64,000 nucleotides of DNA from VAZQ01 sp963744275 (lineage in GTDB: Bacteria > Pseudomonadota > Alphaproteobacteria > Rhizobiales > Xanthobacteraceae), in the NCBI GenBank assembly GCA_963744275.1, contig CAVUSX010000017.1, forward strand, positions 62,001-126,000, read 5' to 3'. The notes beneath the pieces were generated by a model, which had not been told where the DNA came from, ran no database searches, and saw only the letters and a list, made by a program, of their open reading frames with translations. The position numbers were made by a program, and so were the translations under genes. The number at the start of each line of letters is the position of its first letter. The first letter of the stretch is position 1. Positions 33,975 through 44,236 of the stretch are shown here, in pieces.

Positions 33975-35189
33975 TCAAATCCGCGGATCGCCTGCCTTGC
34001 CGCCGAGCCGCACGGCGCCGTAGTTGAGCGCCTGCAGGTCCCAGCTGAGCGCGATGTGCTGGGCCACCGCATGGGCGTCGCGCCAGGCGCGCTGGAACGG
34101 ATCGGCGAGCTCGAGGCCGCGGCCGCCCACGATCGGCAGCAACCGCTCGATCGCCTGCACGCTGAGCTTGGCGGCGTAGCCGACATCGAGGCGGTAGCGG
34201 ACGCGGGTTTCGTCGTCGGGCAGGAGCCGCAGGCGGCCCATGTCGTTGATCCGCGCCCGGTCGACTTGCAGGAGCGCGCGCGCGGCCGCGATCTCGGCTG
34301 CGGCCTCGGCGATGCGGGTTTGAACGGTGGGCTGCTCGGCGAGCTTCACATTGGCGACGCTGGTCTTGCCCTTGAGGCTCTCCGCGATCTGATCGAGCGC
34401 GCCCTCCGCGGCCCCGAGCGCCGCGCCGACCAGGCAATGGGCGAAGGCGGCGAACAGCGGCAGGGCGAACAGATAATGCGGATTGGCCTCTGCGCCCGGC
34501 GTGCGGCCCTCCCGGGTCGACATCACATCGAGCAGGCGATGCTCCGGCACGACCGCGTCCCGGACCACCACATCATTGCTGCCGGTGGCGGCGAGCCCGA
34601 CCACGTTCCAGGTGTCCTCGATCTCGTATTGCGCGCGATGCAGGAACGCGAAGGTCTGTCGCGGCGGGCCGCCCGCGCCCGGCAGCATGACGAGCAGGAT
34701 GATGCCATCACAGTGGTTCACGTTGCTGGAGAACCGCCAGCGGCCGGAGAGCCGGATGCCGCCGGATTGCGGCGTGAGGCTAGGCGAAACCGCCAGGAAC
34801 GAGCTCGCCAGCGTGCGCTGCGGATCGGGGCTCCAGAATTCGTCCTGGGCCTGGCGCGGAAACATGCCGAAAATCCAGGAATGGGCGGCCGTGATCGACA
34901 AGCACCAGCCGCTCGAGGCGCAGCCGCGCGCGGCCTCCGCCCCCAGCATGGTTTGGAGACCGTAGCGGGCTTCCAGCCCGCCATAGCGCGCCGGCTGCAG
35001 GATGCGGTAGAAGCCGGCCGCGCGAAACGCAGCCTGCGTCGCATCCGGCAGGCGCCGCAGCCGCTCGGCCTCGCTGGCGCGCTCGCGCAAGACCGGCGCC
35101 AGCGCGCGCGCCTTGGCGATGAGCTCCGCCTCCGCGGCGGACCATTCGGTCGGTGGCTCGTTTAAGGAGCTGGCAGGGTCGAGGGACAA
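33975..35189 (-). CDS. Acyl-CoA-dehydrogenase-fold flavoprotein, probable monooxygenase
   Basis: About 404 residues from a TTG at 35189 (MSLDPASSLNEPPTEW), 12 bases after the preceding stop; the frame is open to 35657 but overlaps that gene. Features are ARALAPVLRERASEAERLRR, FRAAGFYRILQPARYGGLEA, GCASSGWCLSITAAHSWIFG, SGRWRFSSNVNHCDGIILLV and GLAATGSNDVVVRDAVVPEH. This pattern matches the HsaA/DszC-like group of two-component flavin monooxygenases rather than true acyl-CoA dehydrogenases. The reductase partner is not in the window. It lies between two amidohydrolase genes, suggesting hydroxylation before ring processing. The start is uncertain. Confidence 0.78.
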   Translation of the reverse strand: MSLDPASSLNEPPTEWSAAEAELIAKARALAPVLRERASEAERLRRLPDATQAAFRAAGFYRILQPARYGGLEARYGLQTMLGAEAARGCASSGWCLSITAAHSWIFGMFPRQAQDEFWSPDPQRTLASSFLAVSPSLTPQSGGIRLSGRWRFSSNVNHCDGIILLVMLPGAGGPPRQTFAFLHRAQYEIEDTWNVVGLAATGSNDVVVRDAVVPEHRLLDVMSTREGRTPGAEANPHYLFALPLFAAFAHCLVGAALGAAEGALDQIAESLKGKTSVANVKLAEQPTVQTRIAEAAAEIAAARALLQVDRARINDMGRLRLLPDDETRVRYRLDVGYAAKLSVQAIERLLPIVGGRGLELADPFQRAWRDAHAVAQHIALSWDLQALNYGAVRLGGKAGDPRI

Positions 35190-35200
35190 GGGATCGGGCC

Positions 35201-36267
35201 TCAGGCCTTGAAGCGCGGGAACAGCTGCTCCGCATTGTCCCGGTTGATGGCACGCAACATGTCGGGAGCATAGCCGAGCTCGGCGAGCCCGCCGACCGTC
35301 TTCTCCATCGCCACATAGGGAAAGTCGGTGCCGAACAGGAGCTGCGAGCGCGGCACCAAGGCCGTGATGGCCGCCATGGCGGGCGCGCTGATGGTGGAAT
35401 TGGCGACCTCGTAGTGCAGTTTCTTGAGCTCGTAGGGGAGGCCACGGGGGATGCGGGCCGCGATCTCGGGATGCCGCATCTGCTGCTCCAGCCGCGCCGC
35501 CAATACCGGCAGCGGTCCGCCCGCATGGGTGAAGATGAACTTGATGTCGGAGAATTTCGAGAAGGTGCCGCCGAACAGGAGGCTCATGATGCAGCGGACC
35601 TCGTCGAAGGGATATTCGACCGCGGTGTCGGCGATGCCGGGCAGCAATCTGCGGCAACAGTTCGCCACCGAGGGATGGATGAACACCACCGCCTTGCGGC
35701 GGTTGAGCTCCGCGAACACGCTCGCGAAGGCGGGATCGCCCGGATATTTGTCGCCATAGCTGGTCAACAGCCCGATGCCGTCCGCCTTCAAGGTGTCGAA
35801 GGCATATTCGATCTCCTCGAGGCTGCCGTCCTGGTCGGGCAGCGGAATGGCCGCGAACAAGCCGAACCGCCCGGGAAAATCGCGCGCCATCTGCGCCATG
35901 AATTCATTGCTGCTGCGCGCGAGGCTGCGGCCTTCCTGCACATCGGGAGTCCAGACGCTGGGATTGCCGAGCGAGGCGATGCCGGTCGCGATGCCGTTGC
36001 GATCCATGTGCTCGATGTTCTTTTGCGGGCTCCAGTCCCGCAACACTTCCGGATCGCTGTCGGCCGACAAGAGCTGGGTGCGATATTTGTCGAACCAGAG
36101 CTTGGGATAGCAATGGTGGTGAACGTCGATGCGGCGCGGATTGGGGGCGGGAGCGGGCTGCGCCGAGAGCGATCGGGGCAAAGCCACGCTCGCTGCGGCG
36201 ACGCCGGCGAAGTGAGGAAATCACGGCGCGAGTGGGAGCAGGATGTTGATGAACAAAGGGACAACAA
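35201..36267 (-). CDS. Amidohydrolase-2 (ACMSD-like) protein, copy 2, probable Tat substrate (5' frame break)
   Basis: From 36187 the frame reads MALPRSLSAQPAPAPNPRRI then DVHHHCYPKLWFDKY, VVFIHPSVAN, FIFTHAGGPLPVLAARL and FGTDFPYVAMEK, a complete amidohydrolase of about 325 residues. Just upstream, another frame encodes SRRDFLTS, and reading across a break near 36210 gives SRRDFLTS-AGVAAASVALPR, a convincing twin-arginine signal. The start would then be a TTG near 36267, which is uncertain. If right, this copy is exported while copy 1 is cytoplasmic. It heads the group amidohydrolase, flavoprotein, amidohydrolase. Confidence 0.75.
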
Positions 36268-36353
36268 GTGAGGCTCCCCGCTTTCGTCTGAGACAATTTC
36301 CGCGTCGTCCCGGCCAATGGTCGCAAGACGCACGACCGCCGGCGAAGATCGAG

Positions 36354-36423
36354 GTAGCCCGGATGGAGCGTAGCGCAATCCGGGATGGCGGTCCCGGATT
36401 ACGCTACGCTCCATCCGGGCTAC
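36354..36423. repeat. Palindromic element, GTAGCCCGGATGG type (copy 1, 70 bp)
   Basis: GTAGCCCGGATGGAGCGTAG and CTACGCTCCATCCGGGCTAC are near-perfect inverted arms around a GGATGGCGGTCC centre. It would fold into a single long hairpin. A related element is at 56060-56156. It lies between the 5' end of the amidohydrolase gene and the 3' end of the molybdenum hydroxylase gene. Confidence 0.85.
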
Positions 36424-36430
36424 GGCTTTG

Positions 36431-38693
36431 CTACGCCAGTCCCGCCTTCAGCCGCTGCGGCGTGAACGGCGCCTGCCGCAGCCGGATGCCGGTGGCGTCG
36501 AAGATCGCGTTGGCGAGCGCGGCCGCGGTCGGGCGGCTGGCCGACTCGCCGGCGCCGCCCGGCGGGATCTCCGGGTGGTCGATGAGAATGATCTCGATCG
36601 ATTCCGGCGCGTCCTTGATGTCGACGATCGGATAGGTCTCCCAATCCACGCTGGTGACGTTGTGTTGATCGAACATCACCTCTTCCTTCAGCGCGCGGCT
36701 GGTGGTCTGCACGATATTGCCCTCGATCGTGAGCCGCAGGAGATCGGGCGCGATGATCTGGCCGCAATCGTGCGCCACGACGAAGCGCCGCGCCCAGACC
36801 TTGGCGGTGCTGCGATCGACCTCGACCTCGGCGATGACGGCGATCCGGGTCACGCCGCGCACCGCATAGGCGATGCCCTGGCCGGTCAGAATATTGCCGT
36901 TCTGTTGCTTGCGGGCACCGACGCGGGGCTGCCAATTGGCCTTCTCGGCCGCCGCCGTGATGACGGCCCGGTCGCGCGGGTCGTCCAAGTAGCGCAAGCG
37001 GAATGCGACCGGATCCATGTTGGTGGCGAGCGCCACCTCGTCCATGAAGGATTCGACCGCAAAGTGCATCTGCGGCCCGCCCGGATCGCGCATGTGCGAT
37101 GAGCGCAGCGGCGAGGCGCGGTCGAGCAGCGGCGGGATCGTGGTCGACACCTTGTGGCTCGACTCGAAAGTGTAGGACTCGCCCGGCAGGCCGAACAGCC
37201 AAACCGGCTTGAGCGGCCAATCCAGCAGCTGGCCGGCGAGCGTGCGCTCGGGCGAGCCTTCGTCGCGGAAGAACTCGCGGCGCGAGAACGCCTTGGTCTC
37301 GAAATACCAGGCCGTCACCTTGCCGTCCTGGTCGAGCGCGGCGCGCGCGATATGGATCGAGGCGGGGGCCTTGGGATCCCAGCCGGTACCTTCATGGCGC
37401 ATGCCCTGCACCCGCACCGGCTTGCCGACCGCCTTCGACAGCACGGTCGCGTCCATGGTGCTGTCGCCGGCATCGTTGCGGCCATAGGAGCCGGGGCCGG
37501 TCATGGACACGACCTTGCACCTTCTCGGCGGGCAGCCCGAGCATCTTGGAGATGCCTTCGCGGCAATGATGCGGCTTCTGCGAGCCGGTCCAGATGGTGG
37601 CCTCGCCGTCGCGCACGTCGGCGACCCCGCAGGCCGGCGCCATGGGGGCATGCGAATGGAACGGCCACTCGTAGGTGGCCTCGACCACCCGCGCCGCCTT
37701 GGCGAAGGCGGCATCGGTGTCGCCGACCTTCTTCTCCTCGTCCTTCTTGGCCACCTTGGCGGCGCGGATATGATCGTAGAGGCCGGCATTGCCGGCGAAC
37801 GGCGGCTTGACCTCCGACCAGGTGACCTTCAGCGCCTTCGCGGCCCGCACGGCGTCCCATTCCCGCGGCGCTACCAGGCCGATGAAGCCCTTCTGCCAGA
37901 CCACCTGCACGCCCGGAATGTCCTTGACCGAGGCTTCGTCGACGGCGACCGGCACGGCGCCCGCGATCGGCGGCCGGATCATGCGCCCGTGCAGCATGCC
38001 GGGCACTTTCACGTCCACCATGTATTCGAGCTTGCCCAGGACCTTGAGCGGAACATCGCGCCGCCGCGTGCCGGCCTTGCCGACGGTCTTGTATTCGGCC
38101 GGCGATTTCGGCTTGGCCTTGCCCTTGACCAGGAGCTCGTTGCCGGTCTCGTGGTTCCATTCGAGCTCGACGTCGAACTGGCGGCCGCCGATCAGCTCGC
38201 CATAGCCGACCTTCTTGGCGGCGTCGCTCTTGTCGCTGACCACGCCGTCCACGACCGTCAAGCGCTCGACCGGGGAGCCGAGCTTCTCGGACGCCATCTC
38301 CACCAGCACGCGGCGGGCTTCGGCGGCGGCATTGCGCAAGGCCGCGCCCGCCTTCCAGATTCCGGTCGAGCCGGAGGCGCCGCCCTGATCGGTGGTGAGA
38401 TCGGTGTGGCCCTGTACCATGCTGACGCGCTCGGTCGGCAAATCGAGCTCCTCGGCGATCATCTTGATCCAGCCGATCTCGGTGCCCTGGCCCATGTCGA
38501 CCTTGCCGACCCAGCCGACCGCGCTGCCGTCCTGGTTGATGCTGATATAGGTGGCGAGCTGATCGGGCTCGAGCTTAAGGCGCGACGCCTTGGTGGCGAT
38601 CGCGGCTTGCGCTTTCATGCCGGGCAGCCCCAGCCAGACCGTGAGGGCGCCGGTGCCGGCGATGAGATGACGGCGATTGAGAGCGATGTTCAT
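36431..38693 (-). CDS. Xanthine-dehydrogenase-family molybdopterin subunit, IorB-like (frame break)
   Basis: About 753 residues after correcting an extra A near 37517. The N-terminus NRRHLIAGTGALTVWLGLPG is a twin-arginine signal, so the enzyme is likely periplasmic or membrane-side. Typical parts are GKVDMGQGTEIGWIKMIAEE, GGASGSTGIWKAGAALRNAA, TGPGSYGRNDAGDSTMDATV, HMRDPGGPQMHFAVESFMDE and GGAGESASRPTAAALANAI, where the Glu is the catalytic base. The lineage is that of isoquinoline 1-oxidoreductase beta and aldehyde/N-heterocycle hydroxylases. It pairs with the 2Fe-2S subunit 12 bases upstream. It probably hydroxylates an aromatic N-heterocycle or oxidises an aldehyde, with electrons passed to a cytochrome. 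Confidence 0.87.
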
Positions 38694-38705
38694 GTGCGGT
38701 CTCCC

Positions 38706-39167
38706 TCAGGCCTGGGCGGCGCGCTTGACGGCGCGCAGGATGCTGACATGGGTGCCGCAGCGGCACTTGAGGCCGGACAGGGCCTCGCGAATCTCCCCGT
38801 CGCTTGGATGCGGATTCTTCTCCAACAGCGCCACCGAGGTCATGACCCAGCCGTTGAGGCAGTAGCCGCATTGCGGCACCTGCTCCTCGATGAAGGCGGC
38901 CTGCACCTTGTGGGGTTTCTCCGGCGTGCCGATGCCGGTGAGCGTGACGATCTTGGCCGTGCCGATCGAATCGACCGCCAGCTGGCAGGAGCGCGCCGGC
39001 GCGCCGTCGAGCAGCACCGTGCAGGCGCCGCATTGCCCGAGCCCGCAGCCGAAGCGCGGATCGCTCATGCCGAGATCGCCCCGCAAGGCATAGAGCAGCG
39101 GCATATCGGGCTCCGCCTCGATCGCCTGCATCCTGCCGTTGACGTTGAGTTCGATGCGTTTGGCCAC
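38706..39167 (-). CDS. 2Fe-2S subunit of molybdenum hydroxylase, IorA-like
   Basis: A 153-residue protein from the GTG at 39167 (AAGGAGG upstream). It has the plant-type cluster motif FGCGLGQCGACTVLLDG and the second cluster motif VPQCGYCLNGWVM with a later LKCRCGTHVSILRAVK. These are the two 2Fe-2S domains of small subunits of molybdenum hydroxylases. It carries electrons from the Mo centre. It is directly upstream of the large subunit on the same strand. The usual FAD subunit is absent, as in isoquinoline oxidoreductase-type enzymes. Confidence 0.92.
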   Translation of the reverse strand: MAKRIELNVNGRMQAIEAEPDMPLLYALRGDLGMSDPRFGCGLGQCGACTVLLDGAPARSCQLAVDSIGTAKIVTLTGIGTPEKPHKVQAAFIEEQVPQCGYCLNGWVMTSVALLEKNPHPSDGEIREALSGLKCRCGTHVSILRAVKRAAQA

Positions 39168-39241
39168 GTCATCCTCCTTGGGGGTCGTCACTATTGTTTG
39201 GCCGGATAATGCGCCGCACCCGCATGGCCCGCAAGGCCGTC

Positions 39242-39955
39242 TCAATGCAATGTGGTGCCGCCCGACACGTCGAGACAGCTTCCGGTGATATGCGATGCGT
39301 CATCCGAGAGCAGGAACGCGACCGCCTTGCCGACGTCCTCGCCCGAGGTCGGGCGCCCGAGCGGGCCTTTGCTCGCCTCGGATGTCTTCCAGCGCGCCTG
39401 CGCATTGCCGGGAGCAATGGTGTTGACCCTGATACCGAGCGGTCCGACCTCCTGGGCGAGCGATTGGCTGAATACGATGATGGCGGCCTTGGCGGCCGAA
39501 TAGATCGATGCCTGCGGTCCGCCGCGCAGCCCGCGGCTCGCCGCGATGCTGACGATCGCGCCGCGCCGGGCCGCGATCATCCCGGGCAGGACCGCATGGC
39601 AGCAATGGAGCACGCTCTGCAGATTGGCGTCGAGAATGCGCGTCCACAGCTGCGGCGTCATGTCGACGAAATCGGTTTTTGGAATGCCGAGGCCGCGCAT
39701 GCCGCCGGCCACGTTGACGAGCGCATCGATGTGGCCGTGGGCGGCGCCAAGCTGCCGCACCATCTCTGCGACCTGAGCCCCGTCGGTGGCGTCGAGCTGC
39801 AGCGCCTGCGCGTGCGGCGCGGCGGCCGCAGCCGATTGTCGCGCCAGATCGAGATTGATGTCCGTCACCGCCACGGTCCAGCCGCGACCCGTGAGGCAGC
39901 GCGCGATTCCTTCCCCGATGGCGCTGCCGCCGCCGGTCATCAGTGCAAACGGCAT
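39242..39955 (-). CDS. Short-chain dehydrogenase/reductase
   Basis: A 237-residue SDR starting MPFALMTGGGSAIGEGIARC, with the cofactor motif TGGGSAIG (residues 7-14), NVAGGMRG, catalytic Ser in GAIVSIAAS and YSAAK, and a C-terminal ITGSCLDVSGGTTL. An acidic Asp after the second strand (VTDINLDLARQ) suggests NAD rather than NADP. The substrate is not predictable. It is encoded 74 bases upstream of the molybdenum hydroxylase small subunit and is likely in the same unit. The longer open frame upstream is not coding. Confidence 0.9.
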   Translation of the reverse strand: MPFALMTGGGSAIGEGIARCLTGRGWTVAVTDINLDLARQSAAAAAPHAQALQLDATDGAQVAEMVRQLGAAHGHIDALVNVAGGMRGLGIPKTDFVDMTPQLWTRILDANLQSVLHCCHAVLPGMIAARRGAIVSIAASRGLRGGPQASIYSAAKAAIIVFSQSLAQEVGPLGIRVNTIAPGNAQARWKTSEASKGPLGRPTSGEDVGKAVAFLLSDDASHITGSCLDVSGGTTLH

Positions 39956-39991
39956 GCTTGCCTCCACAGGTTTGCTTGTTGCCGCGATCTC

Positions 39992-40147
39992 GTAGGGTGG
40001 GCAACGCGCCTGCTCCGCCGTGTCGACATGGTACGGCGTAGCGGGCGCGTTGCCCACGCGGCCGGTCGCGAGGCGTGATCGCGTGGGCAAAATTGCGCAG
40101 CTCTGCGCAATCAGGATCATAGTGCCAGGCAATTTTGCCCACCCTAC
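39992..40147. repeat. Palindromic interspersed element, GTAGGGTGGGC type (copy 1, 156 bp)
   Basis: It begins GTAGGGTGGGCAACGCGCC and ends AATTTTGCCCACCCTAC. Internal arms include GTGGGCAAAATTGCGCAG and its complement-like parts. A second copy lies at 62637-62793. It fills most of the gap between the SDR and deacetylase genes. Confidence 0.8.
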
Positions 40148-40158
40148 AGTAAGGCGCC

Positions 40159-41010
40159 TCACCCCGTCGGCGAATACGGCTCGACGTAGTTCGTGCTTGC
40201 GAGCACGTGATCGGCGATCTCGTCGCGGGTGGGAAGCCAGACCATGTCGTCGTGCTGCCTGACATAGCGGATCATCTTCTGGAACGCGTGCGCCATGTAG
40301 GGGCGGCCGCCGAGCTCGGCATGGACCAGCGCGTCGACGCGGCCGGGCTTGCCGCGCAGCGCTTCCTCGAGCACGAAATCGAACCCGTCCTTGAAGGCCT
40401 GGAACGCCATCTCGCCGTTGCTCGCGCCGCCGTTCCAGGCGCGCCAATCGTTGAAGAACCAATGCTTGGGCACGATCACCATGCGCTTGCCGTCGACCTC
40501 GACCACATAGGGCAGGTCGTCGTCGCACTGGTCGCCGCACCAGGTGTAGCCCTCGTCGGCCAGGATGCCGAGGGTCTCGCGGGTGTGGTGGCCGCCGGGG
40601 CTGACCCATCCGACCGGCTGCTCGCCGATCACCTCCGCGACGATGCGATTGACCGCGCGGATCTCCGCGCGCTGCTGCGCGGGCGTGAGATCGGTCATCT
40701 GGATGTCGTTGGTGGTGCCGTGCCCGGCGATCTCGTTGCCGGCCGCATGCAGGGCCTTGACGGCGTCCGGCCATTTCTGCACCGCCAGCCCATTGACGTC
40801 GACGGTCGCGCGCGCGCCGTTGCGCTCGAGTATCTCGAGAATGCGCCAGATGCCGGCATTGCCGCCGTAATTGGCATGCGAGAGCGAGACCAGGTTGACC
40901 TCGAGGCCCTTGGCCTTCTTGAAGTGGCCGCCGCGCGTGAACGCCTCGAACGCGACCGTGAAGGTGGCGCAGATTTTCTTGCCGTCAGGCCATTCGATCT
41001 TGGGACGCAT
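40159..41010 (-). CDS. NodB-fold polysaccharide deacetylase, PuuE/cyclic-imidase-like (copy 1)
   Basis: A 283-residue protein starting MRPKIEWPDGKKICATFTVA. It shows the NodB-homology layout of the PuuE/allantoinase and cytoplasmic hydrolase group: SLSHANYGGNAGIWRILEIL, NEIAGHGTTNDIQMTDLTPA, PVGWVSPGGHHTRETLGILA and WFFNDWRAWNGG. Members of this group often hydrolyse cyclic amides or ureides rather than polysaccharides. There is no signal peptide. It is a paralogue of 48285-49157. The context of alpha/beta hydrolases and a molybdenum hydroxylase supports an amide-hydrolysing catabolic role, but this is inference. Confidence 0.85.
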   Translation of the reverse strand: MRPKIEWPDGKKICATFTVAFEAFTRGGHFKKAKGLEVNLVSLSHANYGGNAGIWRILEILERNGARATVDVNGLAVQKWPDAVKALHAAGNEIAGHGTTNDIQMTDLTPAQQRAEIRAVNRIVAEVIGEQPVGWVSPGGHHTRETLGILADEGYTWCGDQCDDDLPYVVEVDGKRMVIVPKHWFFNDWRAWNGGASNGEMAFQAFKDGFDFVLEEALRGKPGRVDALVHAELGGRPYMAHAFQKMIRYVRQHDDMVWLPTRDEIADHVLASTNYVEPYSPTG

Positions 41011-41068
41011 GCGGGGTTCCTTTCGAGAACGCGATTGTTGCCGATTTGCTCAATCGGCACCGCGCGCT

Positions 41069-41197
41069 CCACCTCGCCCCGCTTGCGGGGAGAGGTCGAC
41101 GCGCGTAGCGCGGCGGGTGAGGGGGCCTCACCGCGAGTCTGAGCTCGTGGAGAGGCCCCCTCATCCCGACCTTCTCCCCGCACGCGGGGAGAGGGGG
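41069..41197. repeat. Interspersed element with CCCCGC hairpins (copy 1)
   Basis: The element runs from CCACCTCGCCCCGCTTGCGG to CCCCGCACGCGGGGAGAGG, with two internal hairpins (CCCCGCTTGCGGGG, CCCCGCACGCGGGG) and a GAGGGGGCCT/AGGCCCCCTC pair. A close copy is at 42643-42771. Both copies lie just downstream of an alpha/beta hydrolase or upstream of the next gene in this island. Confidence 0.8.
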
Positions 41198-41223
41198 TTC
41201 GCCGATTTGCTGTTCCTCTCAAA

Positions 41224-42605
41224 TCAAACAACAAAGAACCCTTCTTGAATTGCCTGAACGTAGAATTGCGCCGCGGCCGGCGCGATGCCGATCGGGTAGG
41301 CCGGGTTCGGGCTTGGTATAGGTGTGGACGCCGGCGCCGAAGCGGGTCAGGGCGACGCGCGGCGCGGGTCGCATCGCCGCGAACATCGGCATGATCACCT
41401 CGCGGTAGACCTCGGGGCTGTGATCGCGGCTGTCCTTCGAGATCACGAACAGGAAGGGCGGAACCGGCTTCACGCCGGGGCCGGTGAGCTCGCGCGTATA
41501 GCCGAGATAGTGGGCGACGAGCTCCTCGGTCGCGGCGACGTCCAGCCGCAGCCGCGCCGCCGCCGCCCGCGCCGCCCGCTCGAGCGCGCCGACGATATTG
41601 TGGGTGATCATGTACTCGGCCTTGAACTGCGGACGCTTCCTGGCGACCTCCCAGGCGTCGAGAATCTCCTCCATCAGCGAGGGCAGGCGCATGAGCGCAG
41701 CGGGTCCCTCCTGGCCGAGCGCTTCGGAGCCGCGGTAGCGGGCGAGATCGCGCCAGGTGCGGACGTAGAGATCGTTGAACGGGTCGGCCCAGGAGGCGCC
41801 GTCCTTGGCGACGCGCTCGAAGCCCTCGATCTTGCCGACGTGCCCGCCCCACATATGCTTGCGCTCGTTGATGTAGCCGAAGGTGGAGTTCTCGATCGCG
41901 ATCACGCCCGCGATATTGGGCACGCGCTGGGAGAGCATCGAGACATAGGGACCGCCGGTGGAATGGCCATGCACGTAGATCGAGAATTCGTCGACGGGGA
42001 AATGGCGCCGGCAAGCCTCCTGCATGCCGCGCTCGAAGGCGAGCGGCCAGGCCGCCATGCGATCGTAGAAGCGCGATCCGGGCTTCGCCCGCGCCAGCCG
42101 CCGAATGCCGTATTTCATGCGCTTCGAAGCGTCCTCGACCAGGTCGTATTGATCGGGCGTGACGTATTCGCCGCGCTGCCAGATCGGCGTGCGCGCGCTG
42201 CCGTCGGAGCGGATGGTGTCGCCCGGCCAGTCGCGGCTGCGCATCATCGAGATAGAGCCGGCCCGGAAACGTCATGGTCACGACCTTGCAGGCGAATTTC
42301 TCGGCGAACAGCCGCGCGAATTTCTCCATCGATTTGTAGTCGCCGGCGCCGCCATGCAGGAGAAAAATGCCGATCTTCTTGGCGTCGGCGCCGGTCGCGA
42401 TCGCCGCGGCCGGCTGCGGCTCGTAGACCCGAACCCCGATATCCCATTCAAGCCCGAGCGCGGAGAGCCGGAAGATATCCTCGCGCTCCGTCACCGCGGC
42501 CGGCACCATGGCGAGCACCGCATCCGATGCCGCCAGCACCTCCTCGCGCGTCCAAGCGGGTGGGGGATCAAAAGCTCCGACACTGCGCTCGGTCGACAGC
42601 GACAT
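41224..42605 (-). CDS. Alpha/beta hydrolase, copy 1 of a paralogous pair (frame breaks)
   Basis: About 460 residues after corrections near 42243 and 41297. The N-terminus (SLSTERSVGAFDPPPAW) leads to FLLHGGAGDYKSMEKFARLF and VVTMTFPGRLYLDD. The second part has RDWPGDTIRSDGSARTPIW, a nucleophile elbow YVHGHSTGGPYVSMLSQRVP and FVISKDSRDHSPEVYREVI. The corrected end reads IGIAPAAAQFYVQAIQEGFF, matching copy 2. It has no signal peptide. These may be esterases or amidases; the family is not one I can name. Copy 2 is immediately upstream, with a repeat element between them. Confidence 0.75.
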
Positions 42606-42642
42606 CATAGTCTCTCAGCAATCATATGAAGCGCGCCGCTTG

Positions 42643-42771
42643 CTCCACCTCGCCCCGCTTGCGGGGAGAGGTCGACGCGTGAAGCGCGGCGGGTGAGGGG
42701 GCGTTGCCGCGAGTTTGAGCCCGTGGAGAGGCCCCCTCATCCCGACCTTCTCCCCGCACGCGGGGAGAAGG
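42643..42771. repeat. Interspersed element with CCCCGC hairpins (copy 2)
   Basis: It matches the element at 41069-41197 almost base for base over CCACCTCGCCCCGCTTGCGG, GAGGTCGACGCG and CTCATCCCGACCTTCTCCCC, with the same two internal hairpins. It sits between the two paralogous hydrolase genes and follows the same downstream position as copy 1. Confidence 0.8.
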
Positions 42772-42799
42772 AGCGCGCCGAGTTCGTTGCACGGCAAAA

Positions 42800-44175
42800 T
42801 TAAACAACAAAATAGCCCTCCTGGATCGCCCGCACATAGAATTCCGCCACCGGCGGCGCGATGCCGAGCGGGAGATCCGGCTCCGCCTTGTGATAGGTGT
42901 GGACGCCGGCGCCCCAGCGCGTCACGCGAACCTTCGGGGCCGGCTCGAGCTTGCCGAACATCGGCAGCACGACCTCCTGATACACTTCCGGGCTGTGGTC
43001 GCGGCTGTCCTTGGAGATGCAGAACAGCACCGGCGGCACCGGCTTGGCCCCGGGTCCGGTCTGCGGATACGGAAAGCCCAGATAGTGCCGCACCAGCGCC
43101 GCGGTCTCGGCCTCGCGCATGTTCAGGCGCGCCGCGGCGGCCCGCGCCGCCGCCTCGAGCGAGCCCGTGATGTTATGCGTGATGACGTATTCGGCCTTGA
43201 ACTGCGGGCGCGCCTTGGTCTTGTCCCACCAGTCGAACACCTCCTCCATCAGCCAGGGCAGGCGCATCAGCGCCTGCGGCCCCTCCTGGCCGAGCGCCTC
43301 GGGTCCGGCATAACGGGCGCGGTCGCGCCAGGTGCGGATGTAGAGCTCGTTGAACGGATCGGTGCGCGGCGCGCGCTTCTTGGTGACGCGCTCGAAGCCC
43401 GCGACCTTGCCGAGCGCGCCCGACCAGTCGTGCTGGGCTTCCTGGATGAATCCGAAAGGGTGAATTCTCCACCGCGATCACGCCGGCGATATTGGGCACC
43501 CGCTGGCTGATCATGAACACCATGGGGCCGCCGGTCGAATGGCCGGTGACATAGATCGAAAAGTCGCCGGGGGGGAAGTGTCGCCGCATGGCATCCTTCA
43601 TGCCTTCCTCGAAGGCCACCGGCCAGGCCGCCATGCGGTCGTAAAATCGGGTTCCGGGCTTGGCGCGCGCCAGCGTGCGCGTGCCGTAGCGAAGCCGCAT
43701 GGAAGTGTCGCGGACCACCTCGTATTGATCCGGCTCCGATGTGCTCGCCGGCAAGCCAGATCGGCGTGCGCACGCTGCCGTCCGGATGGATGGTATCGCC
43801 CGGCCAATCGCGGCTTGGATCATCGAGATAGAGCCGGCCCGGGAAGGTCATGGCGACCGACTTGCAGCCGAACTTGGCGGCGAACAGCTTGGCCATCGGT
43901 TCCATGGATTTGTAGTCGCCGGAGCCGCCATGCAGCAGAAAGATGCCGATCCGCTTGCCGTCGGCGCCGCGGCTCGCGCGTGCCGGATCGGCCGGCTCGT
44001 ACACCATGGCGCCCATGTCCCAGTCGAGCCCCAGCGCATGGACGCGAAAAATATCCTCGCTCTGGCGCAGCGGCAGCTCGGGCTGGCCGAGAATCGCGGC
44101 CGATCGGGCGACGATCTCGTCGCGCGCGATGCTCTCCGGCGGCTGCCAGGCGCTTGGCTTGCGAGCGATGTTCAT
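42800..44175 (-). CDS. Alpha/beta hydrolase, copy 2 of a paralogous pair (frame breaks)
   Basis: About 458 residues after corrections near 43740 and 43460. It starts MNIARKPSAWQPPESIARDE and contains FRVHALGLDWDMGAMVYEP, FLLHGGSGDYKSMEPMAKLF, TFPGRLYLDDPSRDWPGD, the nucleophile elbow YVTGHSTGGPMVFMISQRVP and VRVTRWGAGVHTYHKAEPD, ending IQEGYFVV. It is closely similar throughout to copy 1. A gene duplication is evident. The four-base ATGA-like contact with downstream sequence places it just after the ABC ATPase gene on the same strand. Substrate unknown. Confidence 0.77.
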
Positions 44176-44236
44176 GCGCGCCTCCTGGTTTTCGGCCTGT
44201 TCGTTTCCAAGACCATTTCAATGCATTTGTACCGCA

